Made by a program: the position numbers and the translations under genes
In this document: one piece after another, positions 1 to 6,151 of the stretch
How positions within the stretch are numbered: position 1 is the first letter of the stretch
Layout: every line of letters starts with the position of its first letter
The notes under the pieces: generated by a model
What the model was told of the DNA's origin: nothing
The model's database searches: none
The model's input: the letters and a program-made list of their open reading frames with translations, nothing else
DNA from: Chitinivibrionales bacterium
GTDB lineage: Bacteria > Fibrobacterota > Chitinivibrionia > Chitinivibrionales > WJKA01
DNA length: 6,235 nucleotides
Direction: 5' to 3'
NCBI GenBank assembly: GCA_014729375.1
Contig: WJKA01000319.1
Coordinates: forward strand, 1-6,235

Positions 1-292
1 GGCGAGCTGCTATTCCGTACGATGATTCATAATCGGCGCTGTCCAGAGAGGGAAAATCCGCGTTGTCACTGCCGCCAAGTTCCTGTTCGACTGATAAATC
101 AACCGATGGAAACCAGTCAGCGCGAGTGTATTCAAACGAAAGCGAATCAGCCGTGCGATCAAGTGCTACAATCCGGAATTCCGTGCTCTTTTCAAGTGCG
201 AAAAGGACGGCATCACTTTCAGAAAAAGAAAATATGCTCCCGCTCAATAAAAGAAGTGCAAGGATGCCCGGTGCGAATGTGTCTTTTTTCAC
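1..292 (-). CDS. TolC-family outer-membrane efflux protein, N-terminal part (runs off the left edge)
   Basis: I translated the minus strand by eye from a GTG at 292 and the frame stays open to position 1, giving 97 codons. The product begins with a signal peptide: two lysines, then a hydrophobic run (GILALLLLSGSIFSFS). A mature start typical of outer-membrane efflux proteins follows: SDAVLFALEKSTEFRIVALD (residues about 25-44), then a helix ending ADWFPSVDLSVEQELGGSDN. The pattern 'A-L-E-...-R-...-A-D-W-F-P-S-V-D-L-S' is the usual first helix and first strand of the TolC/OEP fold, the periplasmic tunnel and outer-membrane barrel of tripartite exporters. No ATG lies in frame upstream. GTG is preceded at about 9 bases by GAAAGA, a weak ribosome-binding site, so the exact start is uncertain. 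The adaptor and pump partners would be expected beyond the edge. The family call is an inference from a partial protein, but the coding frame itself is convincing. Confidence 0.78.
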   Translation of the reverse strand, partial: MKKDTFAPGILALLLLSGSIFSFSESDAVLFALEKSTEFRIVALDRTADSLSFEYTRADWFPSVDLSVEQELGGSDNADFPSLDSADYESSYGIAAR

Positions 293-325
293 AAGAAGAT
301 ATCTTTCAGGATGTGGCGTCTTATA

Positions 326-355
326 AAAATAGTTTCCCGTTGGATGACTTCCCAA
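326..355 (-). promoter_or_regulatory. Possible sigma-70-like promoter for the left-edge TolC gene
   Basis: Reading the minus strand, TTGGGA (350-355) is followed after 18 bases by TATTTT (326-331), which runs into TTATAAG. This lies about 35 bases upstream of the GTG start at 292. The match is moderate and the region is AT-rich, so this is a suggestion only. Confidence 0.3.
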
Positions 356-447
356 CCGATGATATTGTATTAATAGATATCGTTTGCGGTGACGGCCGCG
401 GTGATGGAACCAACCGGCTGTATTTTTCGCTTGGTCCGGTTAAAACA

Positions 448-518
448 CTGGCAGCGACCTTTCTGCCCCGGCACGATTAGCCGGGGCTGCCAGTTAAAGA
501 AAAGGCACAGCCCCGGGG
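448..518. repeat. Three GC-rich segments able to form mutually exclusive hairpins
   Basis: Plus-strand segments: CTGGCAG (448-454) and CCCCGGC (466-472) form the left arm. GCCGGGG (480-486) plus CTGCCAG (487-493) form the middle arm. CAGCCCCGG (508-516, continuing GG) forms the right arm. Left and middle pair in two 7-bp blocks (CCCCGGC/GCCGGGG and CTGGCAG/CTGCCAG). Middle and right pair over 9 bp (CCGGGGCTG/CAGCCCCGG). The middle arm cannot do both. Read on the minus strand, the left-middle hairpin is followed by TGTTTTAA, a poor U-tract, so the element could be an attenuator ahead of the TolC gene, a transcription stop or an RNA-stability structure. The pairing is seen directly; the role is not known. 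Confidence 0.5.
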
Positions 519-605
519 AATCAGCGGAAATCTCGACAAACCGTTTTACCGGAGAGATATCGCCCATCAGGGTCGAAATGTTTTACAGAAAAAAAGTCTG
601 GAAAT

Positions 606-630
606 AAAAAAAAGCACCGGACGACCGGGT
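606..630 (-). terminator. Intrinsic terminator downstream of the sulfatase gene
   Basis: On the minus strand a short stem CCGG-TCGT-CCGG (617-628, extended by one A-T pair across a bulged base) is followed within two bases by eight T residues (606-613). It lies about 45 bases after the sulfatase stop codon. The stem is short but GC-rich and the U-tract is good. Confidence 0.6.
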
Positions 631-673
631 TCTGCCCCTGCTCAAAGCGAACAGATAATCCCCCACCCTTTTC

Positions 674-2848
674 TCATTGACCGACAAAAACGCGGACCAT
701 GTCATATGCATTGCCTGCAGAAAATTTTGCCGTATAAAAGCCTGGTGCAGGCTTTTTCCGGGTTTGTATAACAGCATCACCGGTCAGATCAATCCGTGAG
801 ACAACACAACTGCCGCGCGCATCGAACAGATGAAAATTATATCGCCTGCCTGCAGGGCCTTTACATGTGATCTTTTGACCTGCAACATGGATTGCATACG
901 GTGAAGACATCACTGCACCGGGTCCTGCCTTCCTGTTTGTCGCGGAAACCGGCCAGGTTGACTGGGGTTCCCGCTGCGGCGGATCATCGATGCTTTCGAG
1001 TGTATATCCAAGAAGTGCTTCAATCTTCCAGTGAGAAGTTGTGCTTTTTACATCGCTGAGCTGTGACTCATAGGATTTCAACAGATTCCCGAGCTGATCG
1101 ATACGGTTTACTGCATGGAGTCTGATATATTCGGTATCTCCTTCAAGATATCCGAAAAGCGTAGTAAATGCATCATCGACATCGGAACCGATAAGGACAA
1201 GCCCCCGCGCGGCTTCGATCTGCACATCAGGGCAGGGGTCATTGAGCAATTCTTTGAGTTTTGGCGCGGCCGACGCAGCATCGGGGCCGATATTTCCCAG
1301 CCCTATGCATGCCCACGTACGGCGTACCATGTCGCCGCTGTCAAGGTTGGTGACCATCTCACTCATGCCGGCCGTACCGCTGTTTGATAACTGCTGTGCG
1401 TCAAGCCAGCTCTCGACCGGGTTCCCGCCACCCGACGGATGCGTTATGTTCCATCGATTTTCAGCACTACCCCGCTCACGCGAATACTGCTCGGCCTCAG
1501 GCATGAACCCGATATCACGGGTGTCGATCTGCCACCGCTCAAGTTCGTTGCGCATGCGTTCGAGTACGGATTGATAATCGTCATTTGCCGCCAGATTGAC
1601 TGTTTCATACGGATCGTTCTCACAATCGTACAGTTCTTCGAGCGGCTTGTTTTCTGCCATAAACTGTGCGGGAATGCCTGTTAATTCACCGGCTTCATCA
1701 AGACGGCGCATCTCCTGGAGAATCGGATTGTTCTCCTCCATGAATGGTATCTTGTCATGATATGGGACCCACCATTCATAATTGCGTATGTATTTGTAGC
1801 GTTTGTCACGCACCGCGCGACGCATGTCATAGCGCTCATCCATGCGGGACCGCGATGCATGGATATATTCACGTGACTGACCGAGGTTGTCTCCCAGAAA
1901 AGCCTGTCCCTGCATGTAATCGGGTATTGTCCCACCTGCAAGATTTATGACCGTAGGTGCAAAATCGATAAAACTGATCAACTCATCACTGGACTGCCCC
2001 GGACCGGGAAATCCGGGTATCGGGAGAAACTTGTCGGGAATGCGGATAATCAGCGGCACCCGTAAGCCGGAATCATACACCCACCGCTTGCCGCGACAGC
2101 CGCTGGGACCGCCGTTATCACCGAAAATCCATACAATGGTATCTTCCCACAAACCATCAGCCTTGAGTTGATCGCAATACTCTTTGATCTGCTGGTCTAC
2201 TTCCGTAACCTTCGCATATATAGCAGCCATGCTCTTGCGCACCTTCTCCGTGTCGGGATAGTATGGCGGAAGCGGAATATCCGTGCGCGCCTGCTTGTCA
2301 CCCCATTGCAAAACCCTGCTTTCATGAGTGGTCATATAATTATGCACATGGAAAAAAGGCTGGCCGGACCCTCTGTCACGCCAGGAATAAGCCCCCTCTT
2401 TATTCCACAAAGGACCGGGCGGATTATACTGCCAGTCCTCTTTTCCTGCATTGGTAACATGATAACCGGCTTCATGTAAATGATACGGGTAATGCTTCAC
2501 AAAATCAGGCACATAGGCACTTCCACGCATGTAGTCCAGGCCAAGTGTGGTCGGGTACATGCCGGTAAAAACCGCATTCCGGCTGGGTGCACACACACCG
2601 GATGTCGAATATACATTGGTGAAAATAGCGCCTTCCTCCGCAAGAGAATCAAGAAAGGGCGTATCCGCCGCAGGATCGCCATAGCAGCCGAGGTATGGAT
2701 TAATATCTTCTGTAGTAATCCACATGATATTGGGCTGATTGTTCTGCCTGCGGGAAATAATGTCGCCAAAAGATGCTGACGCCGCGGAAAATGTTGCTGC
2801 ACCCGCGCCGCAAAACGAGAGAAAATCTCGACGATTCCATGATGCCAT
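674..2848 (-). CDS. Tat-exported FGly sulfatase with HEAT-like repeats and a C-terminal sorting-type domain
   Basis: 724 residues. The protein hydrolyses sulfate esters or N-sulfates, probably on polysaccharides, outside the cytoplasm. Visible parts: a twin-arginine signal (NRRDFLSF, residues 5-12, then Ala-rich to about 27); N-terminal metal site ITTEDINPYLGCYGD (44-58), with Glu47-Asp48 where many sulfatases have Asp-Asp; the signature GVCAPSR (84-90), where Cys86 is the residue converted to formylglycine by a maturase (anSME type); GKEDW (135-139); MTTHESR (172-178); and the second metal site FGDNGG with Asp244-Asn245, then RGKRW (252-256). This layout resembles the N-sulfoglucosamine sulfohydrolase-like branch. 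Residues about 490-620 look like two to four HEAT-type helical repeats (WACIGLGNIG, PDVQIEAARGLVLIG). Residues about 645-724 form a beta-rich tail (FHLFDARG, APGFYTAKFSAG, MVRVFVGQ) resembling type IX secretion sorting domains. The start has AAAAGGGG five bases upstream. Substrate is unknown, and no carbohydrate gene lies beside it in this window. Confidence 0.93.
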   Translation of the reverse strand: MASWNRRDFLSFCGAGAATFSAASASFGDIISRRQNNQPNIMWITTEDINPYLGCYGDPAADTPFLDSLAEEGAIFTNVYSTSGVCAPSRNAVFTGMYPTTLGLDYMRGSAYVPDFVKHYPYHLHEAGYHVTNAGKEDWQYNPPGPLWNKEGAYSWRDRGSGQPFFHVHNYMTTHESRVLQWGDKQARTDIPLPPYYPDTEKVRKSMAAIYAKVTEVDQQIKEYCDQLKADGLWEDTIVWIFGDNGGPSGCRGKRWVYDSGLRVPLIIRIPDKFLPIPGFPGPGQSSDELISFIDFAPTVINLAGGTIPDYMQGQAFLGDNLGQSREYIHASRSRMDERYDMRRAVRDKRYKYIRNYEWWVPYHDKIPFMEENNPILQEMRRLDEAGELTGIPAQFMAENKPLEELYDCENDPYETVNLAANDDYQSVLERMRNELERWQIDTRDIGFMPEAEQYSRERGSAENRWNITHPSGGGNPVESWLDAQQLSNSGTAGMSEMVTNLDSGDMVRRTWACIGLGNIGPDAASAAPKLKELLNDPCPDVQIEAARGLVLIGSDVDDAFTTLFGYLEGDTEYIRLHAVNRIDQLGNLLKSYESQLSDVKSTTSHWKIEALLGYTLESIDDPPQREPQSTWPVSATNRKAGPGAVMSSPYAIHVAGQKITCKGPAGRRYNFHLFDARGSCVVSRIDLTGDAVIQTRKKPAPGFYTAKFSAGNAYDMVRVFVGQ

Positions 2849-2853
2849 GATTG

Positions 2854-2863
2854 CCCCTTTTGC
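2854..2863 (-). promoter_or_regulatory. Ribosome-binding site of the sulfatase, with a complementary leader segment
   Basis: Minus-strand GCAAAAGGGG ends five bases before the ATG at 2848 and supports that start. The same ten bases are complementary, with one bulged A, to CCCCTTTGC located on the transcript at 2960-2952, just upstream of the long hairpin. If the leader is transcribed, this site could be hidden in a helix. Confidence 0.55.
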
Positions 2864-2890
2864 TATCGTGGCTGATTAGAGGTCCCCTGC

Positions 2891-2944
2891 AAAAAAAACC
2901 TCATCAAAGCCTTCCCCTCCCGAAGAAGGAGAAGACTTGATGAG
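2891..2944 (-). terminator. Long UUCG-capped intrinsic terminator
   Basis: On the minus strand a stem of about 20 base pairs starts with CTCATCAAGTCTTCTCCTTC, is capped by a TTCG tetraloop, and returns as GGAGGGGAAGGC-T-TTGATGAG. It includes a few G-U pairs and one bulged T. It is followed by G and eight T residues (2891-2898). On the opposite strand there is no U-tract, so termination is minus-strand. It lies 109 bases after the truncated adaptor stop and 43 bases before the sulfatase start. It probably closes the old efflux operon. If the sulfatase is transcribed from a promoter upstream of it, it would also act as a leader terminator. Confidence 0.85.
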
Positions 2945-2993
2945 TCATTCAGCAAAGGGGAAATTTGTAATAACTTACTTGGTCATAGAAAGT

Positions 2994-3022
2994 AATTTAG
3001 GCAAAACACCCAACGAAATCAA
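2994..3022 (-). promoter_or_regulatory. Possible promoter in the AT-rich region upstream of the sulfatase
   Basis: Minus-strand TTGATT (3017-3022), a 17-base spacer and TAAATT (2994-2999) fit a sigma-70-type promoter well. It sits upstream of the terminator hairpin at 2891-2944, so it would give the sulfatase a structured leader of about 140 bases. The 42 bases between hairpin and start codon show only weak promoter-like sequence. The surrounding DNA is AT-rich and chance matches are expected. Confidence 0.35.
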
Positions 3023-3052
3023 CAGTAATTTATTTGCTATATTAAATCACTA

Positions 3053-3799
3053 TTACACCCTGTTGCACAATTCAAAAATCAACAAGGTGATTCTCAATGT
3101 CACCGCTATTTGCGAAAGCACCGGCTGGGGAACGAAAAAATCTACGTGCGCGGTATCGTACGCGGCAATTTCATATAACGGAAGGCCGGGAGCGGCGATT
3201 TCTCCCTGATTCTGGAAACGGAGCAGAATGGTTCCCTCCACCGGAGAAAGGACACTGCACCTGCGGAGCTGATCCTCGACCTGTTTTTTGGTGGTTTGAA
3301 GCACTTCGAGTTTGGCTGATGCTGCACTCAGTGCCCGTTGTGCGGATTCGAGCTTTGCCTGTGCCGTGGCATACTCCGTTTCGAGCTTGTCTTTCTGCTG
3401 CATGGGGACCGCCCCTTTTTTCGCAAGATCCGATATCCGGTCAAGCTCCCGTTTCAGCCCCTTTACTTCTGCTTGTGCCGCAGTGACATCAGCACTCCGG
3501 GAGGAAATATCGAGCTTGAGTTGCCTGCGACGGGCCTCGATTTCACGAATTTTCAGCATAGAGGGAACCGTATCGATAACGGCAAGCAGTTCCCCTTTAC
3601 GCGTGTGATCACCTTCATTTTTTAAAACCGATATAAGCTGCCCCTGTACTGTCGCACCGGCCTGATATGTCCTGACATCGACAACCGCGGAACCCAGAAA
3701 GTCTTTATCCTGCGTCCGCGAACATCCGGCAAACAGGAGCATCCTCGCTGTCATGATAATGACTATGCCACCAGAATGCTTCAAATTCATTACATCCAT
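3053..3799 (-). pseudogene. HlyD/RND-type membrane-fusion (efflux adaptor) lipoprotein, C-terminally truncated
   Basis: 248 residues from the ATG at 3799, against roughly 300-350 for full adaptors. This start is chosen because GGAGG lies 7 bases upstream; the ATG at 3817 would precede its own ribosome-binding site. A lipoprotein signal ends LLFAGC (Cys26 lipidated), although Arg19 inside the hydrophobic core is unusual. Then come the first half of a lipoyl/biotinyl-like domain (about 40-80; LKNEGDHTRKGELLAVID), a long alpha-hairpin coiled coil (about 80-180) of the kind that docks onto TolC, and the returning lipoyl half (CSVLSPVEGTILLRFQNQGE, 181-200). The beta-barrel begins (LYEIAAYDTAHVDFFVPQP) but homology stops at about residue 231. 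The remaining residues (TLRITLLIFELCNRV) look like read-through of AT-rich DNA. The barrel and membrane-proximal domains and the pump gene are missing. It was once translationally coupled to the TolC relic upstream. It may still be translated but is probably not functional. Confidence 0.8.
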
Positions 3800-3813
3800 T
3801 ACCATTCCTCCGA

Positions 3814-4154
3814 TCATTCAAAATGTAATTGTTTACCAGATGCAAAGCGCAGCATAAGATACTGTTTTTTATATAAAAAGACCGCGCGGTCGTGTATAAG
3901 TCGCGCATCGGCACGATCCTGAAGAGCATTCAGATATTCAGCAGTTCCCGGATGTGTTCGCAATATTTCCGAAGCCGTTCAACCTGATCTTTGTGATTGT
4001 TTACTGTTTTCTGCGCCAGCTCGTACCCGAAATAGAGCATTCCAAGTTCGAAGCAAAGCCGTTCTTTCAATTGCGCGGTACTGTATTCCGCCACCTTGCC
4101 CGATGACTTCCGACTCTTTATCCGGTACAATCTCCCGAACTCGGTAAAAACCGA
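3814..4154 (-). pseudogene. Relic of a TolC-family outer-membrane efflux gene (C-terminal ~100 codons, frameshifted)
   Basis: Two frames must be joined. The first, ending at a TGA at 3930-3932, gives a helix typical of the second OEP repeat: LKERLCFELGMLYFGYELAQ then KTVNNHKDQVERLRKYCEH. The second frame, open to a TGA at 3814-3816, gives HPGTAEYLNALQDRADARL then IHDRAVFLYKKQYLMLRFASG, the classic OEP ending (Gly-Thr turn, Leu-x-x-Leu-Gln, long helix, final Gly). The frame change falls near 3945-3960. A full OEP has about 420-480 residues, so roughly the first three quarters are gone. The left limit of homology is unclear, somewhere in 4110-4154, where it abuts the truncated TetR. Its stop codon overlaps an ATG of the adaptor gene region, as expected in a tetR-tolC-adaptor operon. 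I am confident it is broken and fairly confident of the family. Confidence 0.72.
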
Positions 4155-4534
4155 CCCCCGTCCGCAACCTCACGAAGAAAAAGGCGTGGAAAATCGGGAT
4201 TTGCCTGCATAGTCCGGATATAAAGACTGACGATGGTATGGATTAGCTCCCGTATATCACCGGCCCGGGGATACGCCTGCACAGCTTTACGAAGACAGCT
4301 CCATAACCGCGCCATGGTATCCTGCAGAACAGCTTCATACAAATTCATTTTAGAGCGAAAATAGTAGTGAAGAAGTGCTTTATTTACTCCGGCACTATCA
4401 GCTACTGATTGCATCCTTGCGCCGGCAAGCCCCTTGGCAACAAACGCAGCCCGGGCAGCATCCAGTATCTTCTGCTCGGTCCCCGAACGCTCGGGCAATT
4501 CCGGCCATTTTGAATCAGAATACGGATTATTCAT
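4118..4534 (-). pseudogene. TetR/AcrR-family transcriptional regulator, C-terminally truncated
   Basis: 138 residues, against about 190-215 for the family. The start at 4534 has AAAAAGGA seven bases upstream. Residues 19-66 are a clear TetR DNA-binding domain: TEQKILDAARAAFVAKGLAG, then ARMQSVADSAGVNKALLHYY and FRSKMNLYEAVL, with the recognition helix at about 49-59. The ligand-binding part continues to about residue 127 (ANPDFPRLFLREVADGG) and then breaks at a GGGGG run near 4154 into unrelated residues before a stop at 4118-4120. The sequence beyond is TolC-like in another frame, so the C-terminus was deleted, not merely frameshifted. The protein probably lacks its dimerisation helices. Before truncation it would have repressed its own efflux operon through the palindrome at 4560-4581. 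Whether the stub still binds DNA cannot be told. Confidence 0.82.
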
Positions 4535-4559
4535 TACACGATCCTTTTTTTAATCGTTT

Positions 4560-4581
4560 GGTTTAACCATATGATTAAACC
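4560..4581. promoter_or_regulatory. Palindromic operator, likely the TetR-family binding site
   Basis: A 22-bp inverted repeat with half-sites GGTTTAACCAT and ATGATTAAACC, differing from perfect symmetry at only one pair. Its length and position, 26 bases before the regulator's ATG and just downstream of a promoter-like sequence, fit autorepression by a TetR-type dimer. The symmetry is seen directly; binding is inferred. Confidence 0.75.
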
Positions 4582-4591
4582 TGATAGTTAA

Positions 4592-4620
4592 AATGTGCAC
4601 AGAATGAGGAAAGAAGTCAA
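4592..4620 (-). promoter_or_regulatory. Likely promoter of the tetR-efflux operon
   Basis: Minus-strand TTGACT (4615-4620) is a near-consensus -35 element. After 17 bases comes CACATT (4592-4597), a weak -10. Transcription would start at about 4585, placing the operator palindrome over the first transcribed bases, where a bound repressor would block initiation. Confidence 0.45.
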
Positions 4621-4647
4621 GGGGAACATTTTTTACGGGGAGATTAG

Positions 4648-4688
4648 CAAAAACTGTAGAACGAAAGGGCCGGGCAGCTCCGCCCCGG
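4648..4688 (-). terminator. Weak candidate terminator downstream of the aldehyde dehydrogenase
   Basis: On the minus strand CCGGGGC (4682-4688) pairs with GCCCGG (4670-4675) around a short loop, allowing one bulged G. Only scattered T residues follow (CCCTTTCGTTC, then TTTTT at 4649-4653). The stem begins 9 bases past the stop codon, which is a sensible place, but the U-tract is poor. Confidence 0.4.
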
Positions 4689-4696
4689 TGATGTTA

Positions 4697-6151
4697 CTAT
4701 TGATACTTAATATAAGCCACCTTGTGCTCGGTAAAAAACTGTATGCCCGACTTCCCCGCCTCCGGCCCTCCGTGCCCTGAATGCTTTACCCCGCCAAAGC
4801 TGAACTGGGGCTCTTTGTACGCGGTCATCATATTCACATGGGTCAGTCCGGTATCGATTTTTTCCAGAAATCGCATCGCTTTGCCGAGGTCCTTTGTGTA
4901 CACCGATGATGTCAGGCCGAAATCGGTTCTGTTGGCAACCCTGAGCGCTTCATCAAAATCATCGACTTCAATAATACTGAGCACCGGACCGAATATTTCT
5001 TCTTTCGCGATAGTCATGTCAGGATCAACATTGGAAAACACGGTCGGCTCCACAAAGCACCCTTTCGCCAGAACGCCATTTTTCAGGCGATTACCGCCGA
5101 TCTCGAGGTGGGCGCCTTCCTTTGTACCGGTTTCGATATATTTTGTAACTATTTTCGCCTGATCTTTGCCGCATACAGGTCCCATGATGGTTGTCTCATC
5201 ACGGCCATCGCCAACAACAATTTCTCTTGTTTTTTCAACAATTCTTTTTATCAATTCACCGGCAACCGACCGTATTGCAATGACTCTGCTGGTCGATGCG
5301 CACCATTGCCCGGCACAGGCAAACGCGGCCTTTACCGCCGATGCAGCGGCCTCATCAATATCTGCATCATCCAGCACCACTACAGGGTTCTTCCCGCCCA
5401 TTTCAAGCTGAGTCCGGGCCATTATTTCTGCGGCTTTCCGATGTATTGCACGTCCTATTTCCGTTGATCCGGTAAACGATATTGCCTTGATTGCGGGATT
5501 GCTTGTCAGTTCGTTTCCCACGGTCGATCCACCGCCGGCGACAAAATTGATCACCCCGGCGGGAATCCCGGCATCATCAAACAGCTCGACAAATTTTGCG
5601 CCGGTCTGGGGAGTCAAACTGGCCGGTTTGAGAACACAGGTATTACCGGAAACAAGCGCGGGCACGCATTTACGGGAAGGGATATTGAACGGAAAATTCC
5701 AAGGCATTATAACACCAACAACACCGAGCGGACGACGGATTTCATACGCAAAAACGCCTTCATGCGCGACCGGAAGCGTTTGTCCACACATCCTGATCCC
5801 CTCAGAGACCTGAAAACTCGCTTCTTTTACAGCCGAATCTATCTCGGCCTTTGATTCGGTAATGGTTTTCCCGTTTTCCGAAGTTAAAACTTCGGCAATT
5901 TCATTACGACGTTTTTTCATGTTTTCAACAGCATTTCTCAGATACTCAGCCCTTTTATACACAGTCAGGCTGCTCCATTGCTCGAATGCCTCACCAGCAG
6001 CCTCGATTGCACATGCAGCGTCTTCGCTGGTCGATGACGGCCATTTGCCGGTGATTTCATCGAGATTTGCAGGATTCCGCTGTTCAAACATTTTTCCGCT
6101 TGATGAAGCGGTCCATTTACCATTAATGTAGTTCTTGAATTCTTTTGCCAT
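4697..6151 (-). CDS. NAD(P)-dependent aldehyde dehydrogenase, alpha-ketoglutarate-semialdehyde-dehydrogenase-like
   Basis: 484 residues, full length for the ALDH superfamily. It oxidises an aldehyde to an acid in the cytoplasm. The start at 6151 is chosen because GGGAGG lies six bases upstream and the product begins MAKEFKNYINGKW, the usual N-terminus. The open frame extends to an ATG at 6187 without such a site. Catalytic residues are all present: PWNFP with Asn152; KPA with Lys175 for cofactor; FTGST (226-230) in the Rossmann fold; general base Glu250 in LEMGGKNP; nucleophile Cys284 in GQWCASTSR; and EEIFGPV with Glu385 and Phe387. The stretches RNPANLDEITGKWP near the N-terminus and FGGVKHSGHGGPEAG near the end recall 2,5-dioxovalerate/alpha-ketoglutarate semialdehyde dehydrogenases of uronate and pentose oxidation, but substrate cannot be fixed from sequence. 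Succinate-semialdehyde or other aldehyde specificities remain possible. No partner gene is visible in the window. Confidence 0.93.
   Translation of the reverse strand: MAKEFKNYINGKWTASSSGKMFEQRNPANLDEITGKWPSSTSEDAACAIEAAGEAFEQWSSLTVYKRAEYLRNAVENMKKRRNEIAEVLTSENGKTITESKAEIDSAVKEASFQVSEGIRMCGQTLPVAHEGVFAYEIRRPLGVVGVIMPWNFPFNIPSRKCVPALVSGNTCVLKPASLTPQTGAKFVELFDDAGIPAGVINFVAGGGSTVGNELTSNPAIKAISFTGSTEIGRAIHRKAAEIMARTQLEMGGKNPVVVLDDADIDEAAASAVKAAFACAGQWCASTSRVIAIRSVAGELIKRIVEKTREIVVGDGRDETTIMGPVCGKDQAKIVTKYIETGTKEGAHLEIGGNRLKNGVLAKGCFVEPTVFSNVDPDMTIAKEEIFGPVLSIIEVDDFDEALRVANRTDFGLTSSVYTKDLGKAMRFLEKIDTGLTHVNMMTAYKEPQFSFGGVKHSGHGGPEAGKSGIQFFTEHKVAYIKYQ

Larger units (their letters stand above)
293..605. 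other. Non-coding intergenic region between the sulfatase and the left-edge TolC gene
   Basis: I find no credible gene here. Open frames on either strand have no start with a ribosome-binding site and give low-complexity, cysteine- and arginine-rich products unlike any family. The stretch holds a set of GC-rich alternative hairpins (448-518) and a possible promoter close to the TolC start. The sulfatase terminator lies just to the right. Confidence 0.6.

Noticed and set aside
63..326. 87-residue plus-strand open frame
   Set aside because: It is the antisense shadow of the left-edge TolC gene, whose Ser/Leu-rich codons create it.
22..480. 152-residue plus-strand open frame
   Set aside because: It has no ribosome-binding site, the composition is cysteine- and arginine-rich with no family resemblance, and the minus strand of 1-292 codes for a convincing TolC N-terminus.
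2945..3105. A MITE or insertion-sequence remnant
   Set aside because: Only short direct repeats are visible. There are no terminal inverted repeats, target-site duplication or transposase fragment.
2937..3209. 90-residue plus-strand open frame across the AT-rich segment
   Set aside because: It starts inside the terminator hairpin and overlaps the adaptor gene in antisense, and it matches no family I recognise.
3800..3817. Upstream ATG start at 3817 for the adaptor
   Set aside because: Its first codons contain the GGAGG ribosome-binding site that serves the ATG at 3799, and the signal peptide is better formed from 3799.
3930..4130. 66-residue minus-strand frame as an independent small gene
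   Set aside because: It has no ribosome-binding site at its ATG. Its helix continues as TolC-like sequence in another frame past its stop, so it is better read as part of a TolC relic.
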